NCBI GenBank assembly: GCA_964445775.1
Contig: CAYUMH010000003.1
Location: forward strand, 86,227-150,226
Length of the DNA stretch: 64,000 nt
Direction: 5' to 3'
Source: Terrimonas sp964445775
GTDB taxonomy: Bacteria; Bacteroidota; Bacteroidia; Chitinophagales; Chitinophagaceae
In this document: piece after piece, positions 45,494 to 54,377 of the stretch
Layout: each line of letters starts with the position of its first letter
Numbering within the stretch: position 1 is the stretch's first letter
Translations under genes and position numbers: made by a program
The notes under the pieces: generated by a model
What the model was told of the DNA's origin: nothing
What the model saw: only the letters and a program-made list of their open reading frames with translations
Databases searched by the model: none

Positions 45494-46897
45494 ATGAAAA
45501 GAAGGAACTATTTTTTGTTGATCCTGTTGGGCCTATCGACCTTTTCAGGCAGCTTTGCCCAGGAATTTATTCAGGCCAAGTCAGAAACTTATGTAGCCCC
45601 CACAGAACCAGCGGTATTAAAAAAACTGGAACAATGGAAGGACCTTAAATTTGGTATGTTTATTCATTACGGCCTGTACACGCAGGCGGGGGCCGATGGC
45701 TTGTCTAACCAGGGTTCCTCCTGGTCGCTTACGCAGATGAAATTTGCACTAAGAGATTCCTCCTACAGTTACACCGACTATAAACGCAAATATTTCTCGC
45801 TCATCGACAGGTTTAATCCTACCCGGCTCAACCCGGCGGTACTGGCTAAAATTGGCAAAAAAGCAGGCATGAAATACATGGTCTTTACCGCTAAACACCA
45901 TGATGGCTTTAACCTGTTTGATACCAAACAAACCGATTTTTCCATTATGCACGGCGCTTACAAAAACAATCCCAATGCAAACATACTGAAGCATTTTTTC
46001 GATGCGTTTCGTAAGGAGGGCTACATGGTGGGTGCATACTATTCAAAACCCGACTGGCATAACCAGGATTATTGGTGGGATAAATACGCTACTACTGGCA
46101 GCAGCGAAAACTATAAGCCCGAAGAACACCCCGAGCGCTGGAAACGCTTTGTAGAATTTACCAACAAGCAGGTAGGCGAACTCACCAATGGCGATTACGG
46201 CAATGTGGACATTCTTTGGATAGACGGCTGGGGCCGCGAGTGGGGGATGGATAAAAAAGCTGAAATTGCCCGCAGCAAACAGCCCGGTATGCTCATTGTA
46301 GAGCGTGGAAAACCCGGCAAGTACGAGAATTACCAAACGCCGGAACAGGGCATTCCCAAAGAGCAGATGCCTCATCCATGGGAAAGCTGTATTACCCTGG
46401 GTAAAAAATGGTCGTATGTGCCGGTTGAAGAAAAAAATTTCAAATCATCACATTGGGTAATACATACCCTGGTAGAGATTGTGGCAAAGGGTGGCTCACT
46501 ATTGCTGGGCTTTAGCCCCAGGGCCGACGGAACCATGTCCCAAAGCATAATAGACCGCCTGGAAAAAGTGGGCAACTGGATGTCGAAAAACGGCGAAGCC
46601 ATATACGGCACCCGCAATGCCGCCGTTTATAATAGCGGCGATACCTGGTTTACCCAAAGCAAAAACGGCAAAAAAATATATGCCATTACCTGTATTAAAG
46701 AGGGCGCTCCATTGCCGCAAACCATCACATGGAAAGGCAACGAGCCCTTGCCGGGCTCAAAAGTAAAATGCCTGCAAACCGGCCGTAATGTAACCTGGAA
46801 AAAAACAGCTGACGGTATAGAATTGACGGTGCCCGGAGGCTTACCTACCGACTTGCCGGCGATAGCTTTTGTTTTAACAAGGGGGTACGTGAATTAA
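45494..46897 (+). CDS. Alpha-L-fucosidase (GH29), compact form
   Basis: 467 residues. Signal peptide 1-22 (FSGSFAQ). GH29 barrel: WKDLKFGMFIHYGLYTQAG, KKAGMKYMVFTAKHHDGFNLFDT, GYMVGAYYSKPDW, VDILWIDGWGREW (nucleophile Asp244), AKGGSLLLGFSPRADG, WMSKNGEAIYGT. It lacks the long C-terminal sandwich of the GH29 at 38208. Its Trp-rich loop (DYWWDKYATTG) also differs, suggesting another substrate. Last gene of the PUL; a 126-bp gap precedes it, with no terminator seen there. Confidence 0.9.
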   Translation: MKRRNYFLLILLGLSTFSGSFAQEFIQAKSETYVAPTEPAVLKKLEQWKDLKFGMFIHYGLYTQAGADGLSNQGSSWSLTQMKFALRDSSYSYTDYKRKYFSLIDRFNPTRLNPAVLAKIGKKAGMKYMVFTAKHHDGFNLFDTKQTDFSIMHGAYKNNPNANILKHFFDAFRKEGYMVGAYYSKPDWHNQDYWWDKYATTGSSENYKPEEHPERWKRFVEFTNKQVGELTNGDYGNVDILWIDGWGREWGMDKKAEIARSKQPGMLIVERGKPGKYENYQTPEQGIPKEQMPHPWESCITLGKKWSYVPVEEKNFKSSHWVIHTLVEIVAKGGSLLLGFSPRADGTMSQSIIDRLEKVGNWMSKNGEAIYGTRNAAVYNSGDTWFTQSKNGKKIYAITCIKEGAPLPQTITWKGNEPLPGSKVKCLQTGRNVTWKKTADGIELTVPGGLPTDLPAIAFVLTRGYVN

Positions 46898-47083
46898 AGA
46901 TAGGTTGATCATTAACAGGGGAAGTGTGTATATCGATATGTATGGATGCATAACAGGGTAGTAGCGCAATACAGAAACAAAACAATTATATAAGGTTAAT
47001 AAAGATTGATTAAAAAAACTAACAGTTGTTTAACCAGGAATAATTAAAATTTAACATTTTTATCAATCAGCACTGATTTTAAA

Positions 47084-47091
47084 TATATTTG
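47084..47091 (+). promoter_or_regulatory. Candidate Bacteroidota -7 promoter box (TATATTTG)
   Basis: TATATTTG fits the Bacteroidota sigma-ABfr -7 consensus TAnnTTTG, 61 bp before the symporter start; a T-rich stretch at 47056-47063 is a possible -33 element. It would make the symporter transcription independent of the PUL. Confidence 0.45.
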
Positions 47092-47152
47092 AGAGATTAT
47101 CATTAGACAAACCAAAACGGAACTGTCAATTTTTTAAAACATTTATTGTTGT

Positions 47153-48880
47153 ATGAATAAGTTATCCACCCCCGACATTATTGTCTTTCTTATCTATTTC
47201 ATTTTTGTTGCCAGTTATGGTTATTGGATTTATACTCGAAAGAAAAAGGCGAGTATGGGGACAAAAGACTTTTTTCTGGCCGAAGGTTCATTGACATGGT
47301 GGGCTATTGGTGCGTCGCTGATCGCCTCTAATATTTCTGCCGAGCAGTTTATCGGTATGAGTGGTGAAGGTTTTTTTGTGGGTGTAGCCGTTGCAGCTTA
47401 TGAATGGATTGCTGCCATCGCACTTATTATTATTGCCGTTTGGTTTATACCCATTTATTTAAAGAACAAGATTTTTACCATGCCGCAGTTTCTAACACAG
47501 CGATATAACTCGACAGTGGCATTAGTGATGGCTATATTCTGGCTGTTTCTATATGTGTTTGTAAATCTTACTTCTATTTTATACTTAGGTGCTGTTGCTA
47601 TTAGTGGTTTAACCGGGTTTAACATTCAGGCTATAATGGTTATATTACTATTGATGGCCTTACTAATTACGTTGGGTGGAATGAAAGTAATTGGGTTTAC
47701 AGATGTTATACAAGTGGCTGTATTAATACTAGGCGGATGTGCTACCGTTTATATGGCACTACAAATGGTAGATACACGTGTTAATGGTGCCGAAAGTGCC
47801 AGTGCAATAGCGGGCTTTAAAACACTGATGGCTGAAGCTCCGGAACATTTTAAAATGATTTTGGATAAGCCGGAATCAAGTACAGTAACACTAGCCGATC
47901 CTGTTGCAAATTTGAATGTTCAGAAATATGTAGTGTTACCGGGCATAGCCATGTATTTTGCCGGTCAATGGATTGTGAACTTAAATTACTGGGGTTGTAA
48001 CCAATATATTACTCAACGTGCTTTGGGAGCCGATTTGAAGACAGCTCGTACAGGTATTTTGTTTGCAGGCTTCTTGAAATTGTTTATGCCTGTAATCGTA
48101 ATGTTGCCGGGTATTGCGGCATATGTGTTACACAAAAACGGTATGTTAGAAAACTTTAATGGCGTAAAAGATAATGCATACTCTGCTATTCTAACATTTT
48201 TACCAACAGGGTTTAAGGGATTGGCCGTTGCAGCATTAACCGCAGCTATTGTGGCAAGTCTCGCTGGTAAAGCCAATTCTATATCTACTATTTTCACGTT
48301 AGATGTTTATAAAAAATATTTTGATAAAGAAGCTTCAGATAAAAAGTTAGTAACTACAGGTCGCTGGGCCATCATTGCCTCTTTGTTAATTGCATTATTC
48401 TTTACCCTGAACGATACATTGGGTATTGGTGGTGAAGGTGGTTTTACCTTCATTCAAAAGTATACAGGCTTTATTAGCCCGGGCGTATTTGCTATGTTTA
48501 TTCTTGGTTTCTTCTGGAAACGAACTACTGCTACCGCAGCATTAGTTGGTATAATAATGGGTTTCTTGCTGTCGTTGTTCTTTAACAATTGGGCTGTAGG
48601 GCTTTTTGGAAAAGAAACATGGTTGTATACTGCATATGAGTACCAGGTGATGAAGGACAGTGTAGTACATACTGTAGTGGAAATTCCATTCCTTATTAAT
48701 ATGGGTTGGTCGTTCTTTATCACACTGGCTACAATGATCGCAATAAGTTTAGCTGGACCAAAAGTAAATCCTAAAGGACTGGAAATCGATAAAACGATGT
48801 TTAAGGTAAGCCCTAAACATGTAGTTATGATAGTAGCTACTTTGATGATTTTAATTGCCTTGTACGCTAAATTCTGGTAA
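47153..48880 (+). CDS. Sodium/sugar symporter (SSS/SGLT family)
   Basis: Inner-membrane Na+-coupled sugar importer. 575 residues with ~14 hydrophobic segments: N-terminal DIIVFLIYFIFVASYGYW, then SLTWWAIGASLIASNISAEQFIGMSGEGF, the conserved SSS segment with Na+ site, AYEWIAAIALIIIAVWFIPIYL, ITLGGMKVIGFTDVIQVAVLI, and NLNYWGCNQYITQRALGA. It resembles vSGLT-type galactose/glucose/xylose carriers. With GH43 and GH10 genes downstream, xylose is the most likely substrate, but PUL sugars are possible. The coding sequence looks more AT-rich by eye than the PUL genes before it. A terminator follows. Confidence 0.9.
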   Translation: MNKLSTPDIIVFLIYFIFVASYGYWIYTRKKKASMGTKDFFLAEGSLTWWAIGASLIASNISAEQFIGMSGEGFFVGVAVAAYEWIAAIALIIIAVWFIPIYLKNKIFTMPQFLTQRYNSTVALVMAIFWLFLYVFVNLTSILYLGAVAISGLTGFNIQAIMVILLLMALLITLGGMKVIGFTDVIQVAVLILGGCATVYMALQMVDTRVNGAESASAIAGFKTLMAEAPEHFKMILDKPESSTVTLADPVANLNVQKYVVLPGIAMYFAGQWIVNLNYWGCNQYITQRALGADLKTARTGILFAGFLKLFMPVIVMLPGIAAYVLHKNGMLENFNGVKDNAYSAILTFLPTGFKGLAVAALTAAIVASLAGKANSISTIFTLDVYKKYFDKEASDKKLVTTGRWAIIASLLIALFFTLNDTLGIGGEGGFTFIQKYTGFISPGVFAMFILGFFWKRTTATAALVGIIMGFLLSLFFNNWAVGLFGKETWLYTAYEYQVMKDSVVHTVVEIPFLINMGWSFFITLATMIAISLAGPKVNPKGLEIDKTMFKVSPKHVVMIVATLMILIALYAKFW

Positions 48881-48935
48881 TGATTAATTGTAGTACAACT
48901 TTTTTACTTCTGCATCCAGGTTTGTACTTTAGTAA

Positions 48936-48987
48936 TACCGGGGAGTACTTTGTTTAATATATAAAGTGCCTCCCGGTATGTTTTTTT
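48936..48987 (+). terminator. Probable terminator after symporter
   Basis: TACCGGGG-AG-TACTTT and AAAG-TGCCTCCCGGTA form a long stem with small bulges and an AT loop, followed by a run of seven T. It separates the symporter from GH43. Confidence 0.65.
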
Positions 48988-49016
48988 AACAGGTTAAATA
49001 ATTTTAACTACCGATC

Positions 49017-50099
49017 ATGAAAAAAATACAATTCCACCTGACCTTTTTTTTAGTTGTTATTGCAGCAGCCTGTAGTAACAAGTATCAGACAAATAATCAT
49101 ACTGCGGTAAACAAAACGGATACACTGCAAAGTAAATATATCAGTCAGCCGCTTGTAAGCCATATTTATACGGCTGATCCTTCGGCCCATGTATTTAACA
49201 ACCGTATATATATTTATCCTTCGCATGATACGGCCACCGGTGCACCGGCAAATGAACAGGGCGATCATTTTGATATGATGGATTATCATGTATTTTCTAT
49301 GGATGCTGTAGGTGGTAAAGTAACTGATCATGGTGTGGCATTAAGTTTAAAAGATATTCCCTGGGCAGGCCGACAGCTTTGGGCTCCCGATGCAGCCTAT
49401 GCCAACGGGAAATATTATTTATACTTTCCTGCAAAAAACAAGCAGGATGTTTTCCAGATTGGTGTGGCTGTAAGTGATAAACCGGAAGGGCCTTTTACAG
49501 CAGCCCCCCAGCCGATTAAAAATAGTTTTAGTATGGACCCGGCAGTTTTTGCCGATGATGATGGCAGTTATTATATGTACTTTGGCGGTATCAGTGGGGG
49601 ACAATTGCAGCGTTGGGATGATAATGTGTATCATGCGGGCGCCACTAATAAAAATGGGGAAGAACTGGCTGCCTTGCCTCGGATAGCCAGGTTGGGGAAG
49701 AACATGTTAAGTTTTGCAGAACCGGTAAAAGAGGTAAAATTAGTTGATGAGAAAGGAAATCTTTTTAAAGCAAAGGATAATGATAAACGCTTTTTTGAAG
49801 CAGCATGGGTGCATAAATACAAAGGCAGGTACTATTTCTCCTATTCTACCGGCGATACGCATAATATCTGTTATGCCATTGGCGACAATCCTTATGGCCC
49901 GTTTACTTACCAGGGTATTATTTTACACCCGGTAGAAGGTTGGACCAACCACCATTCTATTATACAGTTTAAAAACAAATGGTACCTGTTTTACCACGAT
50001 GTACAGTTAAGTGGTCATACTCATTTGAGAAATATAAAAGTAACCGAACTGGTTTATAATGCCGATGGTACTATTGTTCCCATTAAAGCAATGAAATAG
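49017..50099 (+). CDS. GH43 lipoprotein (xylan-active type)
   Basis: 360 residues; lipobox VVIAAAC with Cys19, so a membrane lipoprotein. GH43 propeller: base Asp54 (YTADPSAHVF), WAPDAAYANGKYYLYFPA, pKa Asp174 (FSMDPAVFADDDG) and acid Glu260 (RFFEAAWVHKYKGRYYFSYST). The pattern PSAHVFNNRIYIYPSHD and the ending HHSIIQFKNKWYLFYHDVQLSG fit GH43 subfamily-1-like xylosidases/arabinofuranosidases. No extra sandwich domain. The GH10 gene starts 113 bp after it on the same strand. Confidence 0.9.
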   Translation: MKKIQFHLTFFLVVIAAACSNKYQTNNHTAVNKTDTLQSKYISQPLVSHIYTADPSAHVFNNRIYIYPSHDTATGAPANEQGDHFDMMDYHVFSMDAVGGKVTDHGVALSLKDIPWAGRQLWAPDAAYANGKYYLYFPAKNKQDVFQIGVAVSDKPEGPFTAAPQPIKNSFSMDPAVFADDDGSYYMYFGGISGGQLQRWDDNVYHAGATNKNGEELAALPRIARLGKNMLSFAEPVKEVKLVDEKGNLFKAKDNDKRFFEAAWVHKYKGRYYFSYSTGDTHNICYAIGDNPYGPFTYQGIILHPVEGWTNHHSIIQFKNKWYLFYHDVQLSGHTHLRNIKVTELVYNADGTIVPIKAMK

Positions 50100-50212
50100 G
50101 CCATTTGTTTATACTTTTTTATGTAAACGCATAGATGATAGCAGGTAGCTAAATCTGTCTTCACCCGCAGTAAACCAGGTAACAAACCCGGATAATAAAC
50201 CGATCTTAATAA

Positions 50213-51424
50213 ATGAAGTTCATATTTACAATATTGTCGCCGGTTATCACAGCTTTTATAATAACAGTAGCCGGGCTGCATAGCCCCGTTAGCAAAGACT
50301 TAATGGGACAACCTGATTCCGCTTTCATCGCTATGTCGGATAAAACGGATGGGGCTGGCCTGCAGGCAAAACTGTCACCGGTCTTATTGAATAATACAGG
50401 TTTGACAGTTTCCCAGGTATTAACATTAAAAGATGCTTATCGCGATTATTTTGATATAGGTGTTGCCGTAAGCGGCCGGGCACTGAAAACTGATGAAGGA
50501 GCTTTAATACTGCAACAGTTTAACAGTCTTACCGCAGAAAATGCCATGAAGCCGGCATTGTTACAGCCTGAACAAGGTGTATACAATTGGAGGGAAGCGG
50601 ATAGTATTGCCGCTTTTGCCAGGCGAAATGGTTTAAAGCTAAGAGGACATACGCTCTGCTGGCATCAGCAGGTACCAGCCTGGTTTTTTTATGATGCTAA
50701 CAATAAACTGGTTAACAAAGAAGAACTCTTGCGCAGGTTGCAGGAACATATTACTGCCGTTGTAACAAGGTATAAGGATGTAGTATATGCCTGGGATGTA
50801 GTGAATGAAGCAATATCAGATAACCCTGCTGAAGTTTACCGGAATAGTTTATGGTACAAGATAGCCGGTGAGGATTTTATCGCTAAAGCATTTGAATATG
50901 CACATGCGGCCGATAAAAAAGCATTATTGTTTTATAACGACTATAATGAGATCAATGCTGTAAAGCGTGGTAAGATCATTACCATGATAAAAAACTTACA
51001 ACAAAAAGGTGTACCCATACATGGCGTAGGCTTACAGGCACACTGGTCTGTTACAGAACCTGAAGAAAAACAACTTGCTGCAACCCTGGAGGACTTTAGT
51101 AAACTGGGCTTAAAAATGCATATTACCGAATTAGATGTATCGGTACATAAAAAAGAACATCATGCAAGAAAACGTTTGTCAACAGATAGCGATACACTGT
51201 ATACAAAAGAGAAAGAAGCAGCACAAACTGCGGCGTACAATATGTTTTTTCGTCTGTTTAGACAATACAGGAAATATATAAGCAGCGTTACTTTCTGGAA
51301 TATCAGTGACCGTCACAGCTGGCTGGATTATTTCCCGGTAGACAGACGCAAGGATTATCCTTTACTATTTGATAAAAATCTGCAGCCGAAGAAAGCTTAT
51401 TGGGAGGTCGTTAAGTTCCAATAG
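50213..51424 (+). CDS. GH10 endo-1,4-beta-xylanase
   Basis: Cleaves the xylan main chain. 403 residues; N-terminal hydrophobic segment 4-22 (signal or anchor). GH10 barrel: FNSLTAENAMKPALLQPE, LRGHTLCWHQQVPAWFF, YAWDVVNEAISD (acid/base Glu199), LFYNDYN, GVGLQAHW, LKMHITELDVSVH (nucleophile Glu306), and VTFWNISDRHSWLDYF. Single-domain enzyme with a ~70-residue N-terminal extension. Neighbour of two GH43 genes, together forming a xylan set. The nucleophile Glu and surrounding Trp residues are all present, so it should be active. Confidence 0.96.
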   Translation: MKFIFTILSPVITAFIITVAGLHSPVSKDLMGQPDSAFIAMSDKTDGAGLQAKLSPVLLNNTGLTVSQVLTLKDAYRDYFDIGVAVSGRALKTDEGALILQQFNSLTAENAMKPALLQPEQGVYNWREADSIAAFARRNGLKLRGHTLCWHQQVPAWFFYDANNKLVNKEELLRRLQEHITAVVTRYKDVVYAWDVVNEAISDNPAEVYRNSLWYKIAGEDFIAKAFEYAHAADKKALLFYNDYNEINAVKRGKIITMIKNLQQKGVPIHGVGLQAHWSVTEPEEKQLAATLEDFSKLGLKMHITELDVSVHKKEHHARKRLSTDSDTLYTKEKEAAQTAAYNMFFRLFRQYRKYISSVTFWNISDRHSWLDYFPVDRRKDYPLLFDKNLQPKKAYWEVVKFQ

Positions 51425-51755
51425 TTCAAAGGTTCAAAAGTTCAAAGGTTCAAAGTTTAAGGTTTAATGTTTAAAGTTAGGAGGTTCAAGAAATTCAAGG
51501 GTTTAAGAGGTTCAAAAGGTTGGGATTCGTATTATCTCATGTATTACTATTAACGAATAACCATTAACTAAATACCCGGGATACAGTTCTTAGATCTGAC
51601 TTCTTAGATCCCAAATCCTAAATCATTAAATCAACAATCTTAAATACTGCCGTGTATTCTGATAACGATTGCGTAAGTTTTTCAACCGGCTTGCTATTTT
51701 TTTAAGATATTGAGCATCATATTATTACTCTGTAAAAGTAGAATAACGAAAGCTT
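51425..51755. repeat. Intergenic 331 bp with TTCAAAG micro-repeats
   Basis: 51425-51520 is a degenerate array of (G)TTCAAAG-like words; behind it come further low-complexity pieces (CTTAGATCTGACTTCTTAGATCCC). AACGATTGC at 51664-51672 is the reverse arm of the LacI-type palindrome at 24850 and lies 83 bp upstream of the following GH43 start. No gene. Confidence 0.55.
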
Positions 51756-53396
51756 ATGTCATTACTATGCAAGACCTTTGCCTGTCTGCTCGCAGTATCA
51801 CCATTATTTATATCGCAGGTGAAGGCGCAATCCGATAATTATGTTTCCAATGTATGGGTGGCCGACAATAAAAACGGTACATACAAAAACCCTATCCTGA
51901 ATGCCGATTACAGTGACCCGGATGCAATACGTGTAGGTGATGATTATTATATGATAGCCTCCAGCTTTGACCAGGTACCGGGTTTGCCCATCCTGCATTC
52001 AAAAGACCTGGTGAACTGGAAACTTATCGGACATGCATTGGCGAAACAACCTCCATACGATGTTTATAATACGGTGCAGCATGGTAATGGGGTATGGGCT
52101 CCTGCTATCCGTTATCATAAAGGGGAATTCTGGATATATTTTCCCGATCCTGAATTTGGTATCTATGTTACCAGGGCAAAAAATGCTACCGGACCCTGGT
52201 CGGAGCCGGTTTTAGTAGAAGCCGGTAAGGGATTGATTGATCCCTGTCCGTTTTGGGATGAGGATGGCAAAGTATATTTAGCGATGGCCTATGCCGGCAG
52301 TCGCGCTGGATTTAAAAGTATATTAGCGATTAAAGAAATGAATGCCGAGGGAACCAAAGTGATTGGTGACCCGGTGTTGATATTTGATGGTAATCCTGAC
52401 CATAAAACGGTGGAAGGCCCCAAGATCCATAAACGCAATGGTTATTACTATGTGTTTGCACCGGCAGGTGGTGTGGCTACCGGCTGGCAGCTGGTACTGC
52501 GCAGTAAAAATATATACGGACCATACGAACATAAAATTGTGATGGATCAGGGTACAACATCAGTAAATGGTCCGCACCAGGGCGCCTGGGTAGATACGCA
52601 AACCGGGGAGGACTGGTTTGTACATTTCCAGGATAAGGATGCTTATGGACGTGTAGTGCATCTGCAACCGATGAAATGGGTGAACGACTGGCCCGTGATT
52701 GGTGAGGATAAAGATGGTGATGGAAAAGGTAACCCGGTAATGGTATATAAAAAACCGAATGTGGGCAAAGGACCTTACCCGGTGGTTACACCGGTTGAGT
52801 CCGACCAGTTCAACGAACCCCAGCTGGGTTTACAATGGCAATGGGCCGCCAACTATGATCAGCGCTGGGGCTTTGTTACAGGCCGCCTTGGTTATTTACG
52901 GTTATATGCTTTTAAAAACGATGATACTACCCGTTCCCTATGGAACAGGCCTAACAGGCTTACACAAAAAATTCCTGCTGACAATTTTAAAGCTACCATC
53001 AAACTGAAATTCAAACCCAAGTTTGAGCATGATAAAGTGGGCTTACTGGTAATGGGCCAGAGTTATGCTTATATCGGCATTCGTAAAACGAAAGACGGCA
53101 ATTTTATCAGTTATGTAAACAATAAAGCTGCTAATAAAAAAGGCAGGGAAGAAGAATTGTTAATGGATGCTGTAAAGGGTGATGATATTTATTTAAGAGT
53201 AGAGGTAAAAGAAAAAGGTATCTGTACCTTTAGTTATAGTTTCGATAATAAAAAATTTACCATTATACCCCGTACATTTACAGCCACACCGGGACAATGG
53301 ATAGGCGCCAAAGTAGGTATGTTCTGTACATCGGAGACCAAAACCAATGATGCCGGCTATGCCGATATTGACTGGTTTGTTATTGATAAAAACTAA
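51756..53396 (+). CDS. GH43 beta-xylosidase/arabinofuranosidase with C-terminal sandwich
   Basis: 546 residues; signal peptide 1-24 (SQVKAQ). GH43: base Asp54 (ADYSDPDAIRV), GLPILHSKDLVNW, Asp162 (GLIDPCPFWDEDG), acid Glu220 (TVEGPKIHKRNGYYYVF), then a C-terminal beta-sandwich from about 340 (FNEPQLGLQWQWAANYDQRWGFV...). The layout is that of GH43_12-type enzymes, the same group as the gene at 16950 but not a recent duplicate. Together with GH10 and the GH43 lipoprotein it makes up the xylan set. The small DUF4440-like gene follows 4 bp after its stop. Confidence 0.9.
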   Translation: MSLLCKTFACLLAVSPLFISQVKAQSDNYVSNVWVADNKNGTYKNPILNADYSDPDAIRVGDDYYMIASSFDQVPGLPILHSKDLVNWKLIGHALAKQPPYDVYNTVQHGNGVWAPAIRYHKGEFWIYFPDPEFGIYVTRAKNATGPWSEPVLVEAGKGLIDPCPFWDEDGKVYLAMAYAGSRAGFKSILAIKEMNAEGTKVIGDPVLIFDGNPDHKTVEGPKIHKRNGYYYVFAPAGGVATGWQLVLRSKNIYGPYEHKIVMDQGTTSVNGPHQGAWVDTQTGEDWFVHFQDKDAYGRVVHLQPMKWVNDWPVIGEDKDGDGKGNPVMVYKKPNVGKGPYPVVTPVESDQFNEPQLGLQWQWAANYDQRWGFVTGRLGYLRLYAFKNDDTTRSLWNRPNRLTQKIPADNFKATIKLKFKPKFEHDKVGLLVMGQSYAYIGIRKTKDGNFISYVNNKAANKKGREEELLMDAVKGDDIYLRVEVKEKGICTFSYSFDNKKFTIIPRTFTATPGQWIGAKVGMFCTSETKTNDAGYADIDWFVIDKN

Positions 53397-53400
53397 ACAA

Positions 53401-53835
53401 ATGAAAAAGATCACATTACTCAGTATACTATTTTGCCTGTTGGCAACAGTTGTTATGGCGCAGGACAAATCGGTGAAACAGGTAGAGGCCGCAGTAGAGC
53501 AATTACGCCTGACCATGATTGATCCCAATGAAACCGTATTGAACAAACTGGCTTCGGATAAACTTACCTATGGCCATTCCAGCGGTAAGGTAGAAGATAA
53601 AACAGCTTTTGTACAAACCCTGGTAACCGGTAAATCAGATTTTGTCTCCATCAGTTTTACCAATCAAACCATACAGACTGTAGGTTCTACAGCTATTGTG
53701 CGTCATCGTTTAGATGCTGCTACCAATGATGGCGGAAAGCCTGGTACCGTAAAACTGGATATTGTACTGGTATGGGTTAAAGTAAAGAATAACTGGCAGC
53801 TATTGGCCAGGCAGGCAGTGAAAGTGTTGAACTAA
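53401..53835 (+). CDS. Secreted NTF2/SnoaL-like (DUF4440) protein
   Basis: I place the start at 53401 (MKKITLLSILFCLLATVVMAQ), which gives a good signal peptide; an in-frame ATG 54 bp upstream would lie inside the GH43 gene. 144 residues with a DUF4440-like cone fold: VKQVEAAVEQLRLTMIDPN, LASDKLTYGHSSGKVEDKTAFVQTL, and WVKVKNNWQLLARQAVKVL. The role is unknown; similar small proteins sit beside many Bacteroidota sugar-hydrolase genes. Directly behind GH43 (4 bp) and followed by a terminator, so it is the last gene of the xylan operon. Confidence 0.8.
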   Translation: MKKITLLSILFCLLATVVMAQDKSVKQVEAAVEQLRLTMIDPNETVLNKLASDKLTYGHSSGKVEDKTAFVQTLVTGKSDFVSISFTNQTIQTVGSTAIVRHRLDAATNDGGKPGTVKLDIVLVWVKVKNNWQLLARQAVKVLN

Positions 53836-53851
53836 CCGTTATATAAATAAA

Positions 53852-53878
53852 AAGAACCACTGTGAAGTGGTTCTTTTT
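53852..53878. terminator. Bidirectional terminator
   Basis: AAGAACCACT / AGTGGTTCTT, perfect 10-bp stem, GTGA loop, with T-run on one side and A-run on the other. It stands between the plus-strand xylan operon and the minus-strand gene at 53897. Confidence 0.9.
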
Positions 53879-53896
53879 ATTTGCAGCAGGATTTTC

Positions 53897-54325
53897 CTAT
53901 GAAAGCCATCTGAATATGGTAACTATCCCCGTGATAGTAGCAATGACCAAAAAGATAAGGACGGCAATACAACCAACCGGCGTTATTTTATCTGCAATAG
54001 TCGGTTTCTTATTTTCAGTTACAGGCAATTCTTCTTTTTCAAAAACAGGCTGTATATATTGTAGAGATATTTCAGAATGGTTTTCGATCCATGGCTCATC
54101 ATGATTCAATGTTATGATGCTTTCGGGTCCACCCTTTACGGAATCATCAATTTTTCCGGAAGCTTTTAATAATTGAATGGCAAATAGTTCAAGCCCTTCT
54201 CTATTTGCTTTTATATAACAGGCTTCCATCCGGGTATCTAATGGCAGAATGGCAAAAGTCGCTTTTTGCTTGAGTTCTTCTTCATTAAATTGTTGAATGA
54301 AGTGTGCTGTTTGATGGTTTGTCAA
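53897..54325 (-). CDS. Small tail-anchored membrane protein of unknown function
   Basis: 142 residues, not recognised. The N-terminal ~100 residues are hydrophilic and mixed (MTNHQTAHFIQQFNEEELKQKATFAILP). A Lys/Pro-containing linker precedes a single hydrophobic segment at about 117-138 (VGCIAVLIFLVIATITGIVTIF), then RWLS. It thus resembles a tail-anchored protein with its N-terminus in the cytoplasm. It lies 52 bp downstream of the TPM gene on the same strand and may belong to its transcript. No homology claim is made. Confidence 0.55.
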   Translation of the reverse strand: MTNHQTAHFIQQFNEEELKQKATFAILPLDTRMEACYIKANREGLELFAIQLLKASGKIDDSVKGGPESIITLNHDEPWIENHSEISLQYIQPVFEKEELPVTENKKPTIADKITPVGCIAVLIFLVIATITGIVTIFRWLS

Positions 54326-54377
54326 TTTCTATTTTTTATTTGAACTAATGATTTTCATAAGCAATAAGGCAAAGTAT

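Noticed and set aside
51425..51520. CRISPR or direct-repeat binding array (TTCAAAG)
   Set aside because: The words are degenerate, adjacent and without spacers; microsatellite-like.
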